Counted from the stretch's first letter, positions 8,334-18,000 are shown. The stretch: DNA of 64,000 bases from Paludibacteraceae bacterium (GCA_017551675.1 JAFZLC010000023.1:59738-123737), one strand, 5' to 3'. Made by a program: numbers and translations. Notes: generated from the sequence alone by a model not told the origin.

Positions 8334-9134
8334 TTACTTTAAGAGTTTCTTGCTCTCGACATTTTCCAAAACACTCATTTGCTGAATTGCCACTTTATTT
8401 AGTTTCATTAGTCTCTCCACTTGTGGCATGTCTTCGTTTATCAACACAGCGTTGATATTTTCCATATTCGACAGACAGATAAGTTCGTTAATTGTCGCAT
8501 AATCACGTATATTACCTTTAAGGTCTGGATTGGCTTCACGCCACTGTTTGGCAGTCATACCAAACATTGCAACGTTGAGCACATCTGCTTCCTCAGCATA
8601 AATTATGCTTGCTTGAGCCGGTGTAATTTCACACGGAATGAGATTGCTCTTTATGGCATCGGTGTGAATGTGGTAATTGATTTTGGAGAGTTCGCGTTTC
8701 ACACTCCAACTGAGCGATTTTTCTTCATCAGCCTTCAGCCGCTGAAATTCTTTGACTATATATATTTTGAACTCAGGGCTAATCCACATTGCAAATTCAA
8801 ATGCGATATCTTTGTGTGCATACGTTCCACCATATCGTCCTGCCTTGGCTTGCAAAGAAACGGCATTTGTTTTCTCAACAAATTCCTTTACACTTATTTT
8901 GAAGCTATTAAGACCAGCTTGATTTCTAATTGTGGCGAATTCGCCATAATTAAAATCGGGATTGTAAACTTTTTCCCAAATACCAATATATTCAAGTGTG
9001 TTGCGATTCCTAAGCCAATCCGTTACAAAAAAGTCTCCATCTTTGGCTCTTATCATGTCGGTAAGGCAGATGTAGTCTTCGTCATTAATTTTGATTACCG
9101 TTATTTCTGTATCTTGTACTGTAATTTTCGACAT
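8334..9134 (-). CDS. KilA-N domain protein
   Basis: The 266-residue protein opens with a short strand region (ITVIKINDEDYICLTDMIRAKDGDFFVTDWLRNRN). The rest of the KilA-N DNA-binding domain continues to about residue 130, with the hallmark TYAHKDIAFEFAMWISPEFKIYIVKEFQRLK. KilA-N is common in phage antirepressors and in bacterial accessory islands. The remaining 130 residues have no domain I recognise. They contain a helical segment (EITPAQASIIYAEEADVLNVAMFGMTAKQWREANPDLKGNIRDYATINELICLSNMENINA), shown here only to mark its position at about 165-225. It is adjacent to DinD on the same strand, but each gene has its own promoter and leader, so they are probably co-regulated rather than one operon. 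Confidence 0.85.
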   Translation of the reverse strand: MSKITVQDTEITVIKINDEDYICLTDMIRAKDGDFFVTDWLRNRNTLEYIGIWEKVYNPDFNYGEFATIRNQAGLNSFKISVKEFVEKTNAVSLQAKAGRYGGTYAHKDIAFEFAMWISPEFKIYIVKEFQRLKADEEKSLSWSVKRELSKINYHIHTDAIKSNLIPCEITPAQASIIYAEEADVLNVAMFGMTAKQWREANPDLKGNIRDYATINELICLSNMENINAVLINEDMPQVERLMKLNKVAIQQMSVLENVESKKLLK

Positions 9135-9237
9135 AGTTTATCTTTTGAGGATTAGGGTTTTATGTATGTAACTGCACGATATTTAGAGCCTTGTGTGCAG
9201 TGGCTTATATCTCGATTGCACGATATGTGCAAAAATA
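9135..9237 (-). promoter_or_regulatory. KilA-N gene promoter and structured leader
   Basis: A minus-strand -7 box TATTTTTG lies at 9230-9237. The leader repeats the blocks ATATAAGCCACTGCACA, AGGCTCTAAA and CAGTTACATACATAAA seen before dinD, and TGCAC pairs with GTGCA around the AGGCTCTAAA block. The loop-side bases differ from the dinD leader while pairing is kept. Confidence 0.65.
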
Positions 9238-9292
9238 ATCTATTTCACTAAATTTCCCCGATATTCAGACCAAACTTCTTCAGTTTCATTCT

Positions 9293-9360
9293 GATGACGC
9301 TTTATGTATGTAACTGTCGCTGTATTTTATTCACAACAACAAAGCAAAGATAGAGAAAAG
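9293..9360 (-). promoter_or_regulatory. second copy of the 68-bp promoter-leader repeat
   Basis: This copy is nearly identical to 7038-7108, including the -7 box TATCTTTG (9345-9352) and CAGTTACATACATAAAGCGTC. It is followed on the minus strand by only a 13-codon frame (MKLKKFGLNIGEI) and then by the KilA-N promoter. It looks like the stub left after loss or displacement of a downstream unit. Confidence 0.65.
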
Positions 9361-9410
9361 TAAGGAGAAAAAAACTGATTTTTCATCAGAAAAACAGACT
9401 TCCCTTAAGG

Positions 9411-10022
9411 TCATTCACTCAAATGATCCACATTATCCCAATCCATCACAGCCCAGACGCCATCTCTTTTTTCCACCACACACAAGCCTGTGGAGTGTGG
9501 ATGCGGAGCATTTGCGATATCATGAATAGGTTGGTACTTGAAGAAGGTGTAGAGTGTTTTCAATAAGGCACCATGCGTAACCACAAGAACGTTCTGTCCC
9601 GGATGGTTTCGTACCATTGCCTCCATAGCTGAGGCAGCACGATCACGCACTTGCTGGTAGGTTTCACAGGTTGGACGTGCAAAATTTTCAGGATGGTGCC
9701 AGAAGATGTCTAACTCTTCGGCAAATTCTGTTTCTATATCAGAGACAAGACGCCCTTGCCAATCGCCCATGAGTATCTCTTTCAACTCTTCCAGATAGAT
9801 GGGTTCCAAACCGAACCCTTCCGTTAAAAGTTCCGCTGTGCGACGGGTGCGACGAAGCGGACTGACATATAAGGCAGAAAAACTGATATCCTTCAGTTTC
9901 TTACGTAAGGCTATAGCCTGTTGCTCTCCTTCTGGAGTTAAATCCGACTCCATCTGACCTTGAATACGACGTTCGGCATTGAAAGTCGTCTGTCCATGTC
10001 TTACCAGATAAATACGAGTCAT
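9411..10022 (-). CDS. histidine phosphatase family protein (PhoE/GpmB-like)
   Basis: The 203-residue protein starts with IYLVRHGQTTFNAERRIQGQMESDLTPEGEQQA. This carries the RHG catalytic histidine (about 9) and the downstream arginine of the phosphoglycerate-mutase-like branch. LYVSPLRRTRRTAELL (about 55-70), the acidic EILMGDWQGRL (about 85) and VVTHGALLKTL (second catalytic histidine, about 149) complete the site. Substrates in this branch vary and cannot be assigned. It is the last gene downstream of yceD-rpmF on the same strand, 76 bases after rpmF, and may be read through from there. Confidence 0.85.
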   Translation of the reverse strand: MTRIYLVRHGQTTFNAERRIQGQMESDLTPEGEQQAIALRKKLKDISFSALYVSPLRRTRRTAELLTEGFGLEPIYLEELKEILMGDWQGRLVSDIETEFAEELDIFWHHPENFARPTCETYQQVRDRAASAMEAMVRNHPGQNVLVVTHGALLKTLYTFFKYQPIHDIANAPHPHSTGLCVVEKRDGVWAVMDWDNVDHLSE

Positions 10023-10098
10023 ACCTACAAAGAAGAAATGAGGAAAACCCGAAGATTCTCCTCTTATCTTTTGTTTTGTTTTTTCTCCAAGGAAAAAA

Positions 10099-10284
10099 TT
10101 ATACTGCTGCTTCTTTCTCTACAGCAACCATTCCGCGGTAGTAACCACACTCACCGCAAACACGGTGAAAAATATGCAATGCACCGCAGTTAGGGCATAC
10201 TGCCAATGTAGGAGCCTCTGCCTTGTAATGAGTTCTTCTCTTTGCTCCTCTTGATTTTCCTTGTCTTCGCTTAGGATGTGCCAT
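10099..10284 (-). CDS. rpmF: ribosomal protein bL32
   Basis: The 61-residue protein has the bL32 start AHPKRRQGKSRGAKRRTHY and a zinc ribbon with C30-x2-C33 and C43-x2-C46. It is a component of the large ribosomal subunit. The gene lies 39 bases after yceD, a pairing widely conserved in bacteria. Length and cysteine pattern are as expected for the zinc-binding form. Confidence 0.97.
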   Translation of the reverse strand: MAHPKRRQGKSRGAKRRTHYKAEAPTLAVCPNCGALHIFHRVCGECGYYRGMVAVEKEAAV

Positions 10285-10323
10285 TTTGTTTTTATTTTTA
10301 AATTAGTTATTATCTATTTTAAT

Positions 10324-10890
10324 TTACTTTGTTTCCTCTTTATCCATCAGTTTTCGAAGTCCTTCCCATCTTGGATCTATCTCCTTTGGAGATTCATCCT
10401 GATCGTCTTCTGAATCATCTTCCGAACGCTCCACTATCAGATAATTATTCAGTCTACTCATCATCTCCTCCGAACATTCGCCCTCTGGATGTACATGCTG
10501 AATCGGAATAGCCAACGCTATGAACTCATACATATACCATGACAAATCTATCTCTCCCGGATACTCGGGAATCACCACCAACTTGTCATCCACCTCCTCA
10601 AACGAATCACCAAACTTCACTACCAACTGATCTTCTGATTCAATCTCTTGCTTCATGTCCTCCAGACATCTATCGCAAGGAACATACACATACCCATCAG
10701 TCTTGAATGTGAACTCACATGATTGACTCGACTTCTTCAAAGAAACGTTCACTGCAACACTACCCTTCTGTACTTCTGGCGCCTCTATTCTCTCAAAGAA
10801 GCTATCCTCCAACTGAAAGTTGTACTCTTGCACTCCTAAAGGCAAATCCTTTAGCTGTATGACATACGTCTCTTTCTTATCCATCTGCAT
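10324..10890 (-). CDS. yceD: DUF177/YceD family, 23S rRNA accumulation protein
   Basis: The protein (188 residues from the ATG at 10890) shows the DUF177 pattern: an N-terminal beta region, a central GYVYVPCDRCLEDM cysteine pair (about 70), and a very acidic C-terminus (DDSEDDQDESPKEIDPRWEGLRKLMD). Family members are needed for normal 23S rRNA levels, and the next gene encodes bL32, the usual neighbour. The frame extends to a TTG at 10899. I prefer the ATG at 10890 because GGAG stands three bases before it; an ATG at 10884 is also possible. Confidence 0.88.
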   Translation of the reverse strand: MQMDKKETYVIQLKDLPLGVQEYNFQLEDSFFERIEAPEVQKGSVAVNVSLKKSSQSCEFTFKTDGYVYVPCDRCLEDMKQEIESEDQLVVKFGDSFEEVDDKLVVIPEYPGEIDLSWYMYEFIALAIPIQHVHPEGECSEEMMSRLNNYLIVERSEDDSEDDQDESPKEIDPRWEGLRKLMDKEETK

Positions 10891-11010
10891 GGTCTCCAAA
10901 AACTTTGCAAAATTACAAAATTTACCAATACAAAATCCATTCAGAATCGCATTTTTTAGAAAAAATATCTAAATCTATTCTATCGTCCTATAAATCAATA
11001 CAATACATTA

Positions 11011-12180
11011 TCAACCTTTCGTTTCTCCTCTATCCAATAGAATACGAAAGACGGTTCCTTTTCCTATTTCAGACTTTTTTACATAGATTTTACCATGATG
11101 ATATTCCTCCACAATTCGCTTCACCAACGAAAGTCCCAAGCCCCAACCTCTCTTTTTGGTGGTATAGCCTGGATTGAAGACTGTCTTATATTTGGATTTT
11201 GGTATTCCTTTACCTGTATCATGGACATCTATGCAGACACGATTATCGTTCTCCAAAGAGACATACGCCGTTATGCTTCCCTCCTTACCAATGGCATCGA
11301 TTGCATTCTTGCATAGATTCTCCAACACCCACGCGAACAGAGGCGGATTCATGTCAACATAAATAGGCTCGTCCGTTTCATAAACTGATGTGATGACAAT
11401 GCGACTAGATGTTCTCTTTTGCATATAAGACAACGTATTATCCACAACCTCCTTCAACAAAGTAGGGGTCAACTCTGGCTTAGAACCAATCTTAGAGAAA
11501 CGTTCGGCTATCACTTGCAGACGATTCACATCTTTCTCCATCTCTGGAATCATCTCCTCTGGCATCGAACCACCTTTGATAATCTCCATCCATGCCATCA
11601 ACGACGAAATAGGCGTACCCAATTGATGCGCCGTCTCTTTCGAAAGACCTACCCACACCCTGTTCTGTTCCGATTTCTTCGCACTCGCAAAGAAGAAGAA
11701 TAGAACACAGAAAAAGACTATGATAATACCTCCCTGCACAAAGGGATAGTAGGCCAATTTTTTCAACAAAATGGAGTCGTCGTAATAGAGGTACTGATAA
11801 AAATCCACATCCAGCTGCATCTCAATCGGAGGATGCACGGTTTTCAAATCCGCCAGTTTTTTTTGCAAGAAGGCAAGCGTGTCCGAACCCTTAATTTCTA
11901 TATTACGATAAGTAATCACCTCATCATCCATTCCGGCAATCATCACTGGAATGGTGTTGTTATCTTCGAGTACCTTTAAGATAAAATTGAAATCAGCCCC
12001 TGATATGTCATTCAACAACAAACGAGTCGCATCAGCCCACAACTCAATGCGCTGATGTTCCTCCTCGGCCATTTCTGTTGCCAAGCTATCGGTGAAATAG
12101 ACCGACAAAGCAACAATTCCTGCCGCAATAATGGCGAAGAAGTACTTTACATAACGGAAATTATCAAATGTTATCTGCAC
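11011..12180 (-). CDS. sensor histidine kinase
   Basis: The 389-residue membrane kinase has a transmembrane helix at about 12-30, an extracytoplasmic domain to about 145, and a second helix at about 147-165. The H-box LSKETAHQLGTPISSLMAW (H185) follows directly, with no HAMP domain. The N-box ENLCKNAIDAIG, G1 DTGKGI and G2 GWGLGLSLVKRI form the ATP-binding domain. No response regulator is adjacent, so its partner and signal are unknown. The start is a GTG two bases after the rsgA stop, consistent with coupled expression in the frr-rsgA-kinase run. No nearby ATG would keep the first helix intact. Confidence 0.9.
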   Translation of the reverse strand: MQITFDNFRYVKYFFAIIAAGIVALSVYFTDSLATEMAEEEHQRIELWADATRLLLNDISGADFNFILKVLEDNNTIPVMIAGMDDEVITYRNIEIKGSDTLAFLQKKLADLKTVHPPIEMQLDVDFYQYLYYDDSILLKKLAYYPFVQGGIIIVFFCVLFFFFASAKKSEQNRVWVGLSKETAHQLGTPISSLMAWMEIIKGGSMPEEMIPEMEKDVNRLQVIAERFSKIGSKPELTPTLLKEVVDNTLSYMQKRTSSRIVITSVYETDEPIYVDMNPPLFAWVLENLCKNAIDAIGKEGSITAYVSLENDNRVCIDVHDTGKGIPKSKYKTVFNPGYTTKKRGWGLGLSLVKRIVEEYHHGKIYVKKSEIGKGTVFRILLDRGETKG

Positions 12181-12182
12181 TC

Positions 12183-13106
12183 TTATCGATATTTACCTTC
12201 GTCGCAATCTTCTAATATGCTCAAATAACTATTGTAGCGTGATTCACTGATGTAATGTTCCTCCAAGGCTTTTCTGACCGCACAGCCTGGTTCATGTATG
12301 TGCGTGCAATTACCAAACTTGCACTCTGCAGAAAAACGGAAAATCTCGGGGAAATAATGTCCCACCTCCTCACGTTGAAAATCAATGGTTCCGAACCCCT
12401 TGATGCCTGGTGTATCAATCAGGAAGCTATCCTCCCCCACTTCAAACATTTCAGAAAAGGTCGTCGTATGCATTCCTTTGTTATGCACATCCGATATCAC
12501 CCCAGTTCTTGTCTCAATGGAAGGTGAAACGGCATTGATGATGGACGACTTTCCCACACCAGAATTACCCGACAACAAAGATGTCTTTCCCTGTAGCGAA
12601 GATTTTATTTCAGAAATACCATCACCACTCTTCGCAGAAACGCACAGCACCTTGTAACCAATAGACTCATACAACTGTTTCAAGGCAGTCATATACTCCT
12701 TTTCATCTTCTGTATAGAGATCGATTTTATTAATAATCAGTATGGTTGGCACCTGATAGGCTTCTGATGTTGCCAAGACACGATCTATAAAGACTGTGGA
12801 GGTCTCCGGATGATTGATGGTAGCCACCAATAGTAGTTGGTCTACATTAGCAGCAATGACATGTAATTGTTTGGACAGATTGGCGGGACGGCGAACAATA
12901 TAGTTTTTACGGTCTTCGATTTGCGTAATCCAACCCGTACCATCTGCCATCACTTCAAAAGAAACCCGATCGCCTACCGCAACCGGGTTTGTACTTTTAA
13001 TACCTTTAATACGGAAATTCCCCTTTACTCTACATTCAACCAGTTCGTTATCTAATGTTTTCACCAAATAACTACTTCCCGTATTTCTAACTACTAAACC
13101 TATCAT
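12183..13106 (-). CDS. rsgA: ribosome small-subunit GTPase RsgA
   Basis: This 307-residue protein has the circularly permuted GTPase order typical of RsgA. An OB-fold head (1-70) is followed by G4 NKID (126-129), then G1 GNSGVGKS (180-187), then G3 DTPG (231-234). The C-terminal zinc site has C262, C267, H269 and C275. RsgA checks and releases late 30S assembly intermediates. It lies 9 bases after frr and 2 bases before a sensor kinase gene. Both the length and the motifs indicate an intact gene. Confidence 0.96.
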   Translation of the reverse strand: MIGLVVRNTGSSYLVKTLDNELVECRVKGNFRIKGIKSTNPVAVGDRVSFEVMADGTGWITQIEDRKNYIVRRPANLSKQLHVIAANVDQLLLVATINHPETSTVFIDRVLATSEAYQVPTILIINKIDLYTEDEKEYMTALKQLYESIGYKVLCVSAKSGDGISEIKSSLQGKTSLLSGNSGVGKSSIINAVSPSIETRTGVISDVHNKGMHTTTFSEMFEVGEDSFLIDTPGIKGFGTIDFQREEVGHYFPEIFRFSAECKFGNCTHIHEPGCAVRKALEEHYISESRYNSYLSILEDCDEGKYR

Positions 13107-13115
13107 AGGAATAGA

Positions 13116-13676
13116 TTAGACGGTCATTATTTCTTTCTCTTTTGCTGCCAAAAGTTCATCTACCTTTTTAATGTAACGGTCGTGTATCTTCTGAACTTCT
13201 GACTCTGCATCTTTCTCAACGTCTTCTGACAATCCGTTCTTAATCTCTTTTTTAAGTCCGTCGATTGCATCACGACGAGCATTACGAACACTCACCTTTG
13301 CATCTTCTCCCTCTGCACGAGCTTGTTTCACCAAAGTCTTACGACGATCCTCTGTCAACGGAGGAATGCAAAGACGGATGATTTCACCATTGTTTTCAGG
13401 AGTGATACCTATTTCAGAGTTCATAATGGCTTTTTCAATCTCTCCAATCAACTTCTTCTCCCATGGCTGAATAGCAATGGTTCTTGCATCTGGCGTTGTG
13501 ATAGTTGCCACACCAGACAATGGAGTCATGCTACCATAATAATCCACTCTGATGGGATCCAATATACGCACATTTGCCTTTCCTGCACGAATATGTGCCA
13601 ATGAATCATCCAAGTGAGAAACAGCTTGAGACATCTTATCTTCTGCTGCTTTGTAGTATTCTTTTACTTCTGCCAT
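13116..13676 (-). CDS. frr: ribosome recycling factor
   Basis: From MAEVKEYYK the product has 186 residues, the usual length for this factor. It shows the family signature [27 protein letters not shown] segment (here [22 protein letters not shown], about 30-50). PEAR-type [25 protein letters not shown] and the arginine-rich [32 protein letters not shown] region follow. It splits post-termination ribosomes together with EF-G. An in-frame ATG two codons upstream (13682) is an alternative start. It is the first gene of the frr-rsgA-kinase cluster. Confidence 0.96.
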   Translation of the reverse strand: MAEVKEYYKAAEDKMSQAVSHLDDSLAHIRAGKANVRILDPIRVDYYGSMTPLSGVATITTPDARTIAIQPWEKKLIGEIEKAIMNSEIGITPENNGEIIRLCIPPLTEDRRKTLVKQARAEGEDAKVSVRNARRDAIDGLKKEIKNGLSEDVEKDAESEVQKIHDRYIKKVDELLAAKEKEIMTV

Positions 13677-13855
13677 AATCATTCAAAATCTTAATAATAA
13701 AACAAATCTATTGTTCAATAGAAAGCGCAAAAATATATTATTTCTTCATTCTCGACAAATTGTTATGCGAGAAAATATCCTTTCGCCTTTCGTATAGGTG
13801 ATCTATATTAATGATTCACAATAATTTAGACACCCAGTCATCGAATCTATCTTCT

Positions 13856-15853
13856 TTATCGAATAATGTTCAATTTATCCTCTGTCAAAGGAATCCAATT
13901 CACCTTTTTTGCATCTCCTTGTAGAAGTGATTTTCCTGCGACATCCACAACGCCTCGTTTACCTGCCACCTTCACAGAGAACAAGTTCTCTCCATTATTC
14001 TTTATATCATCATACAGACATGGAACGACAATCTTACCGGAACAATCAATCACACCCCATTTGTTCACAATTTTCAAAGGAGCATAACCATTTTCGAACG
14101 AACCAATCTCGTCAAAGACACAGTCGGTCAACATCTTTCCATTCTCATCCTTCATGCCATACAGACCATTCTTCTCTACCACTTGCGATGGACAAACGAC
14201 ATCGGAGTTCTCTGATATATTCTGATTACTCTTCTCCACTCCTGCCGCATCTAACGTATATTTGGATCCACCTCTCGTCACGATGGCAAAACCATTTCTG
14301 AACGATGTGGCTTTATCATACTTGCAAGAGATAACCAACTCTCCTTTTTCATTTATATAACCATACTTGCCACCTTTCTGAACTCTTGCAAAGCCTCCAA
14401 TAAAGGCAAGAGCATCCTCATACTGACAAGGAATGATTTCCTTTCCTTGATGGTTGATGAATCCATATTTACCCTCTTTGGAAACGGGTATCAAATCTGA
14501 CTTAGACCATTGGAAAGACCATTTCTCACGTACATCTGAAAATGAATAATCATACTTAAATGATGAGATAGGTTTCATCTCCTCATTCACGAAGCCCCAT
14601 TTCCCTTTCTTTTTCACAGGACAAATACCATTACAGAATGGAAGTATCTCTTCATACTCTGGTGTGGCAACCACTTCACCTTTCTGATTGATGAAATTCC
14701 ACACCTTCTTATCCTTCTTCCATGCAGATACGCCAGTCACACTCGCATTGAAAGCTGCCGCATCTTCATACTTGCATGGAATAGCCAATTCACCTTTTTT
14801 GTTAATGAATCCCAACAATCCATCTTTCTGAACCATAATCATCTCAGATCCAACAGAAAAGACCTTTTGGTAATCACAAGGGAAAAGTGCAGACCCATCC
14901 GTCTTGATGGCTCCACGCAATCCATCTTTTTCTACAATGAAATACTCAACTGCAGAGGAGAATGGTCCCTCTATCTGATCGTATTCGCAAGGAACGACAA
15001 TCTTACCTTTTGAGGTCAAAACACCATATTTCTTCTTACCTGCCGCATTCTTTTGCATCACAATTGCATAACCATTGTTGAAGACGCCCAACTCATCAAA
15101 CGGAGTAGGTGCCTGGTCATAGAGGGCTGTAGCTCTTAATTTCTCCAATTGAGATTTGTTATTAATCATTGTCATCTTGCTACGAGGAGGTGTGATTGTT
15201 GTCTCCAATACATTTCCCCTCGTATCGATAACAATCTGCTCTCCATTTTTTCTAACAATGCAAACAGAGTCTACGTATTTCAGATTCTCCACTTTATCAT
15301 AAGAGAATGGTACAATTAGCAAACCGAAAGAATCCACAAAACCCAATGAATCGTTCTCGTTCACAACTGCTGCCATACCACATGAATATGGATAAGCCTC
15401 TTTGTATCCGAAATTGGCAATCACCTTACCCTGTTCGTTGATATAGCCCCACAAACCATTGCTTTTAACAGCCGCCTTTCCTTCAGAGAAATCACGAGCA
15501 TCGTCATATTGACAAGCTATTGTCTCTTTAAGGTTTGTATCAATATAGCCATACTTTCCATCTTTAATGACACGCATATAGCCGTTTCGAAATTGATAAT
15601 CAGCGGGTATTTTCGAGTTCGATTTATCTTTTTCATACGTAGGTTTCAACAGCATCTCTCCATTCAATGATAAGAAACCGCACTTGTCACTTTGCCATAC
15701 TGGCAACATGCCATTCTGAGGCAAATCAACCTCTGCATAACGAAGTGTTGCAATACGCATTCCCAATGAGACTGGTATCGAATTCTCCTGTGAAAAGGAA
15801 GAATTAAAAGACATTGCGAGTGTCAAGATAAGCGGAAAAAATCTCTTTTTCAT
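13856..15853 (-). CDS. secreted WG-repeat protein
   Basis: The 665-residue protein has a signal peptide (residues 1-21, ending SSFS-Q). After it come about 13 WG beta-repeats of the form G-x-x-x-a-K-Y/W-G-F/Y-I/V-N-x-x-G-K/E-x-V-I/V-P-C-x-Y-D/E. Clear examples are KYGYIDTNLKE, WGYINEQGKVI, LLGFINKKGELAI, KYGFINHQGKEII, KYGYINEKGELVI and KWGVIDCSGKIVV. WG repeats form beta-structures in envelope proteins of many Bacteroidota; their ligands are unknown. It has its own promoter and stands alone, 174 bases downstream of which frr begins. The repeats are diverged, suggesting an old expansion. Confidence 0.85.
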   Translation of the reverse strand: MKKRFFPLILTLAMSFNSSFSQENSIPVSLGMRIATLRYAEVDLPQNGMLPVWQSDKCGFLSLNGEMLLKPTYEKDKSNSKIPADYQFRNGYMRVIKDGKYGYIDTNLKETIACQYDDARDFSEGKAAVKSNGLWGYINEQGKVIANFGYKEAYPYSCGMAAVVNENDSLGFVDSFGLLIVPFSYDKVENLKYVDSVCIVRKNGEQIVIDTRGNVLETTITPPRSKMTMINNKSQLEKLRATALYDQAPTPFDELGVFNNGYAIVMQKNAAGKKKYGVLTSKGKIVVPCEYDQIEGPFSSAVEYFIVEKDGLRGAIKTDGSALFPCDYQKVFSVGSEMIMVQKDGLLGFINKKGELAIPCKYEDAAAFNASVTGVSAWKKDKKVWNFINQKGEVVATPEYEEILPFCNGICPVKKKGKWGFVNEEMKPISSFKYDYSFSDVREKWSFQWSKSDLIPVSKEGKYGFINHQGKEIIPCQYEDALAFIGGFARVQKGGKYGYINEKGELVISCKYDKATSFRNGFAIVTRGGSKYTLDAAGVEKSNQNISENSDVVCPSQVVEKNGLYGMKDENGKMLTDCVFDEIGSFENGYAPLKIVNKWGVIDCSGKIVVPCLYDDIKNNGENLFSVKVAGKRGVVDVAGKSLLQGDAKKVNWIPLTEDKLNIIR

Positions 15854-15935
15854 ACGATTCGATGTTATTCTCTTAATTTTAATTCAAATACAACTAATAG
15901 TCTGCAAATGAAATTAACTATTTGCTAACCAATTG

Positions 15936-15966
15936 CAAAAATAGAAGAAAATGTGGTACCAAACAA
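15936..15966 (-). promoter_or_regulatory. promoter of the WG-repeat gene
   Basis: On the minus strand a -7 box TATTTTTG (15936-15943) is preceded at 19 bases by TTGT (15963-15966), fitting the Bacteroidota housekeeping promoter pattern. Confidence 0.55.
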
Positions 15967-16115
15967 TTTTTTCGACTGCTACAATCATCAACCTATAATT
16001 TTGTCCATGGCAGTTTTTCCTTAGGGAAAAGAATGCTCACAAGCCTGAAGGACTTGAGCAGATACAGCATGGACCAACAGCCTAGGAATTTTTAATTTCC
16101 ACAGATTAGCTTCAT

Positions 16116-16158
16116 AAGAAAACCCCATTGCCAAACAAATTGTTCCGACAATGGGGTT
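16116..16158 (-). terminator. terminator after guaA
   Basis: AACCCCATTG (16149-16158 read on the minus strand) pairs with CAATGGGGTT (16121-16130), followed by a TTTTCTT tail on the minus strand. It lies 22 bases past the guaA stop. Confidence 0.8.
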
Positions 16159-16180
16159 CCTATTTTATGGATCATGCAAA

Positions 16181-17977
16181 TTACTCCCACTCAATCGTTC
16201 CAGGAGGTTTATGCGTCACATCATACCATAATGAGCCGGCACCTTCTGCCACGAATCTGCCCCACAGACCTTCCAACAGTTTCTGGTCGATCTCTGCGAA
16301 GTTAGCTGTCATAGCCTCGGAACTGTTCACTGGACGCATCACAATGCATGGCTTATCTGCTACCGTCAATGGAACGGAAACGACTGGCATCTGCCAAATA
16401 GATTCGTAGAGGTTGTTCTCCTGCAAGAACTCCGTACAGATATTATCAAACTTACGCAACACATCAAAATTATGTTTCGTTGCATATTGCTCGATTAGCT
16501 TAGGCATCTCGTCTGAGACTGCTCCCACCTGCCAGATCACACGGTTGATCACCTTGAAACGGTTCACCAACTCCGTGCTGAACTTCTCGCATTGTTTCCA
16601 TGTCAGATTCTTTGTAGTCAACAAGAATGGTTGTGCATAGGTACGTCCATCTCCTTGTACGCCCACACTCTTGATTGGAAGTATCTTACCTTCGATATGA
16701 TTTTCTTTCAGATAATCTGCCAATCCTGGCACATCCTCAAGTTTAGCGAACTCGCCCTTACCATCCGTACACAACAAACGAACGCCCAAACCTGGTCCAG
16801 GGAACGGATGTCTCCACACAAGGTTATGAGGAATACCCAACTCCTCACCCAACATACGAACCTCATCCTTGTAGAGGTCTGCCAATGGTTCCAACAACAA
16901 GCCCTGAGCCATCAAATCCATCACCTCCTTCACACGGTTGTGGTGAGTCTTGATCAAATCAGCATTCTTGGTTCCTCCACTTTCGATGGTATCTGGATAG
17001 ATGGTTCCCTGAGCAATCATCCACTCTTTTGGATCGAGGTTCAGTTTCTTCATCTCTTCGTCCTTCACCACCAAGAAGGTTGCGCCAATGCGTTTACGTT
17101 TCTCCTCTGGTGCAGTGATTCCTTCCAATTTACCCAAGAAGGTGCTTGTAGCATCCACAACACGAAGGTTGTGCATACCCTCTGCCTTTAAGAAATCGAT
17201 GATCTTAGCGGACTCATCCATACGCATCATACCATTATCGATGTGCAGACCCATCACACGGTCGGTACCCAACACACGATTCAGCAACACGAATGCCACG
17301 GTGCTATCCACACCACCAGAAACCAACAAGAAGACTTTGCGGTCGCCCACCTCACGTTTGATCTTCTCTGAGATGAGAGGCATGTAGCTCTTCATATTCC
17401 ATGTGCGTGCACATCCGCAGATATCGATGAAGTTGTCCAATATCTTCATACCATATTTGCTATGGGTCACTTCTGGATGGAATTGAATACCATATATCTT
17501 ACGCTCGTCCAACGCTACAGCAGCAATCGGACAATCCTTGGTAGAGGCGATAATCTTATAACCGTCAGGAAGCTTTTCTACAGCGTCACCGTGACTCATC
17601 CACATAGGAGAGCTGACGGGAATATTCTTCAACAATGGATGTTGAGGTTCTGTCAAGACAAGGTCTGCTATTCCGTACTCTTTCACCTTACCAGGACGAA
17701 CGGAACCTCCCAACTGAGAAGCCATCAGTTGGTGACCATAACAGATGCCTAACTTAGGAACAGGTATGTTTAAAATTTCAGGATTATAAGCTGGAGCATC
17801 TTCTGCATAAACGCTAGAAGGTCCACCACTATAGATGATACCCTTAGCACCAGCCAATTCTTTCACATCAGCCGTTGGGGAACAGATCTCTGTAAAGACA
17901 CCCAAACGACGAACTCGATTCGCAATCAAGTGAGCATACTGCCCACCAAAATCCAACACAATAATTTTCTCTTGCAT
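16181..17977 (-). CDS. guaA: GMP synthase (glutamine-hydrolysing)
   Basis: This 598-residue enzyme makes GMP from XMP, glutamine and ATP. The class I amidotransferase domain has KGIIYSGGPSSVY, the nucleophile C79 in GICYGHQ, and H167/E169 in FHPEV. The ATP pyrophosphatase domain has the P-loop SGGVDST (220-226), and the dimerisation domain ends in the canonical PPGTIEWE. It is about 70 residues longer than the Escherichia coli enzyme, the extra length lying in the synthetase half. The gene is 23 bases after aroK and ends the parC-TonB-aroK-guaA run. Confidence 0.96.
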   Translation of the reverse strand: MQEKIIVLDFGGQYAHLIANRVRRLGVFTEICSPTADVKELAGAKGIIYSGGPSSVYAEDAPAYNPEILNIPVPKLGICYGHQLMASQLGGSVRPGKVKEYGIADLVLTEPQHPLLKNIPVSSPMWMSHGDAVEKLPDGYKIIASTKDCPIAAVALDERKIYGIQFHPEVTHSKYGMKILDNFIDICGCARTWNMKSYMPLISEKIKREVGDRKVFLLVSGGVDSTVAFVLLNRVLGTDRVMGLHIDNGMMRMDESAKIIDFLKAEGMHNLRVVDATSTFLGKLEGITAPEEKRKRIGATFLVVKDEEMKKLNLDPKEWMIAQGTIYPDTIESGGTKNADLIKTHHNRVKEVMDLMAQGLLLEPLADLYKDEVRMLGEELGIPHNLVWRHPFPGPGLGVRLLCTDGKGEFAKLEDVPGLADYLKENHIEGKILPIKSVGVQGDGRTYAQPFLLTTKNLTWKQCEKFSTELVNRFKVINRVIWQVGAVSDEMPKLIEQYATKHNFDVLRKFDNICTEFLQENNLYESIWQMPVVSVPLTVADKPCIVMRPVNSSEAMTANFAEIDQKLLEGLWGRFVAEGAGSLWYDVTHKPPGTIEWE

Positions 17978-18000
17978 GAGGAATTTATATTTAAACTTTG

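Larger units (their letters stand above)
15854..16180. other. intergenic region between guaA end and WG gene start
   Basis: The 327 bases hold the WG gene promoter (15936-15966) and the guaA terminator (16116-16158). Between them (about 15970-16110) is a small hairpin TTTTTCC/GGAAAAG near 16015, with no gene seen. Confidence 0.6.
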
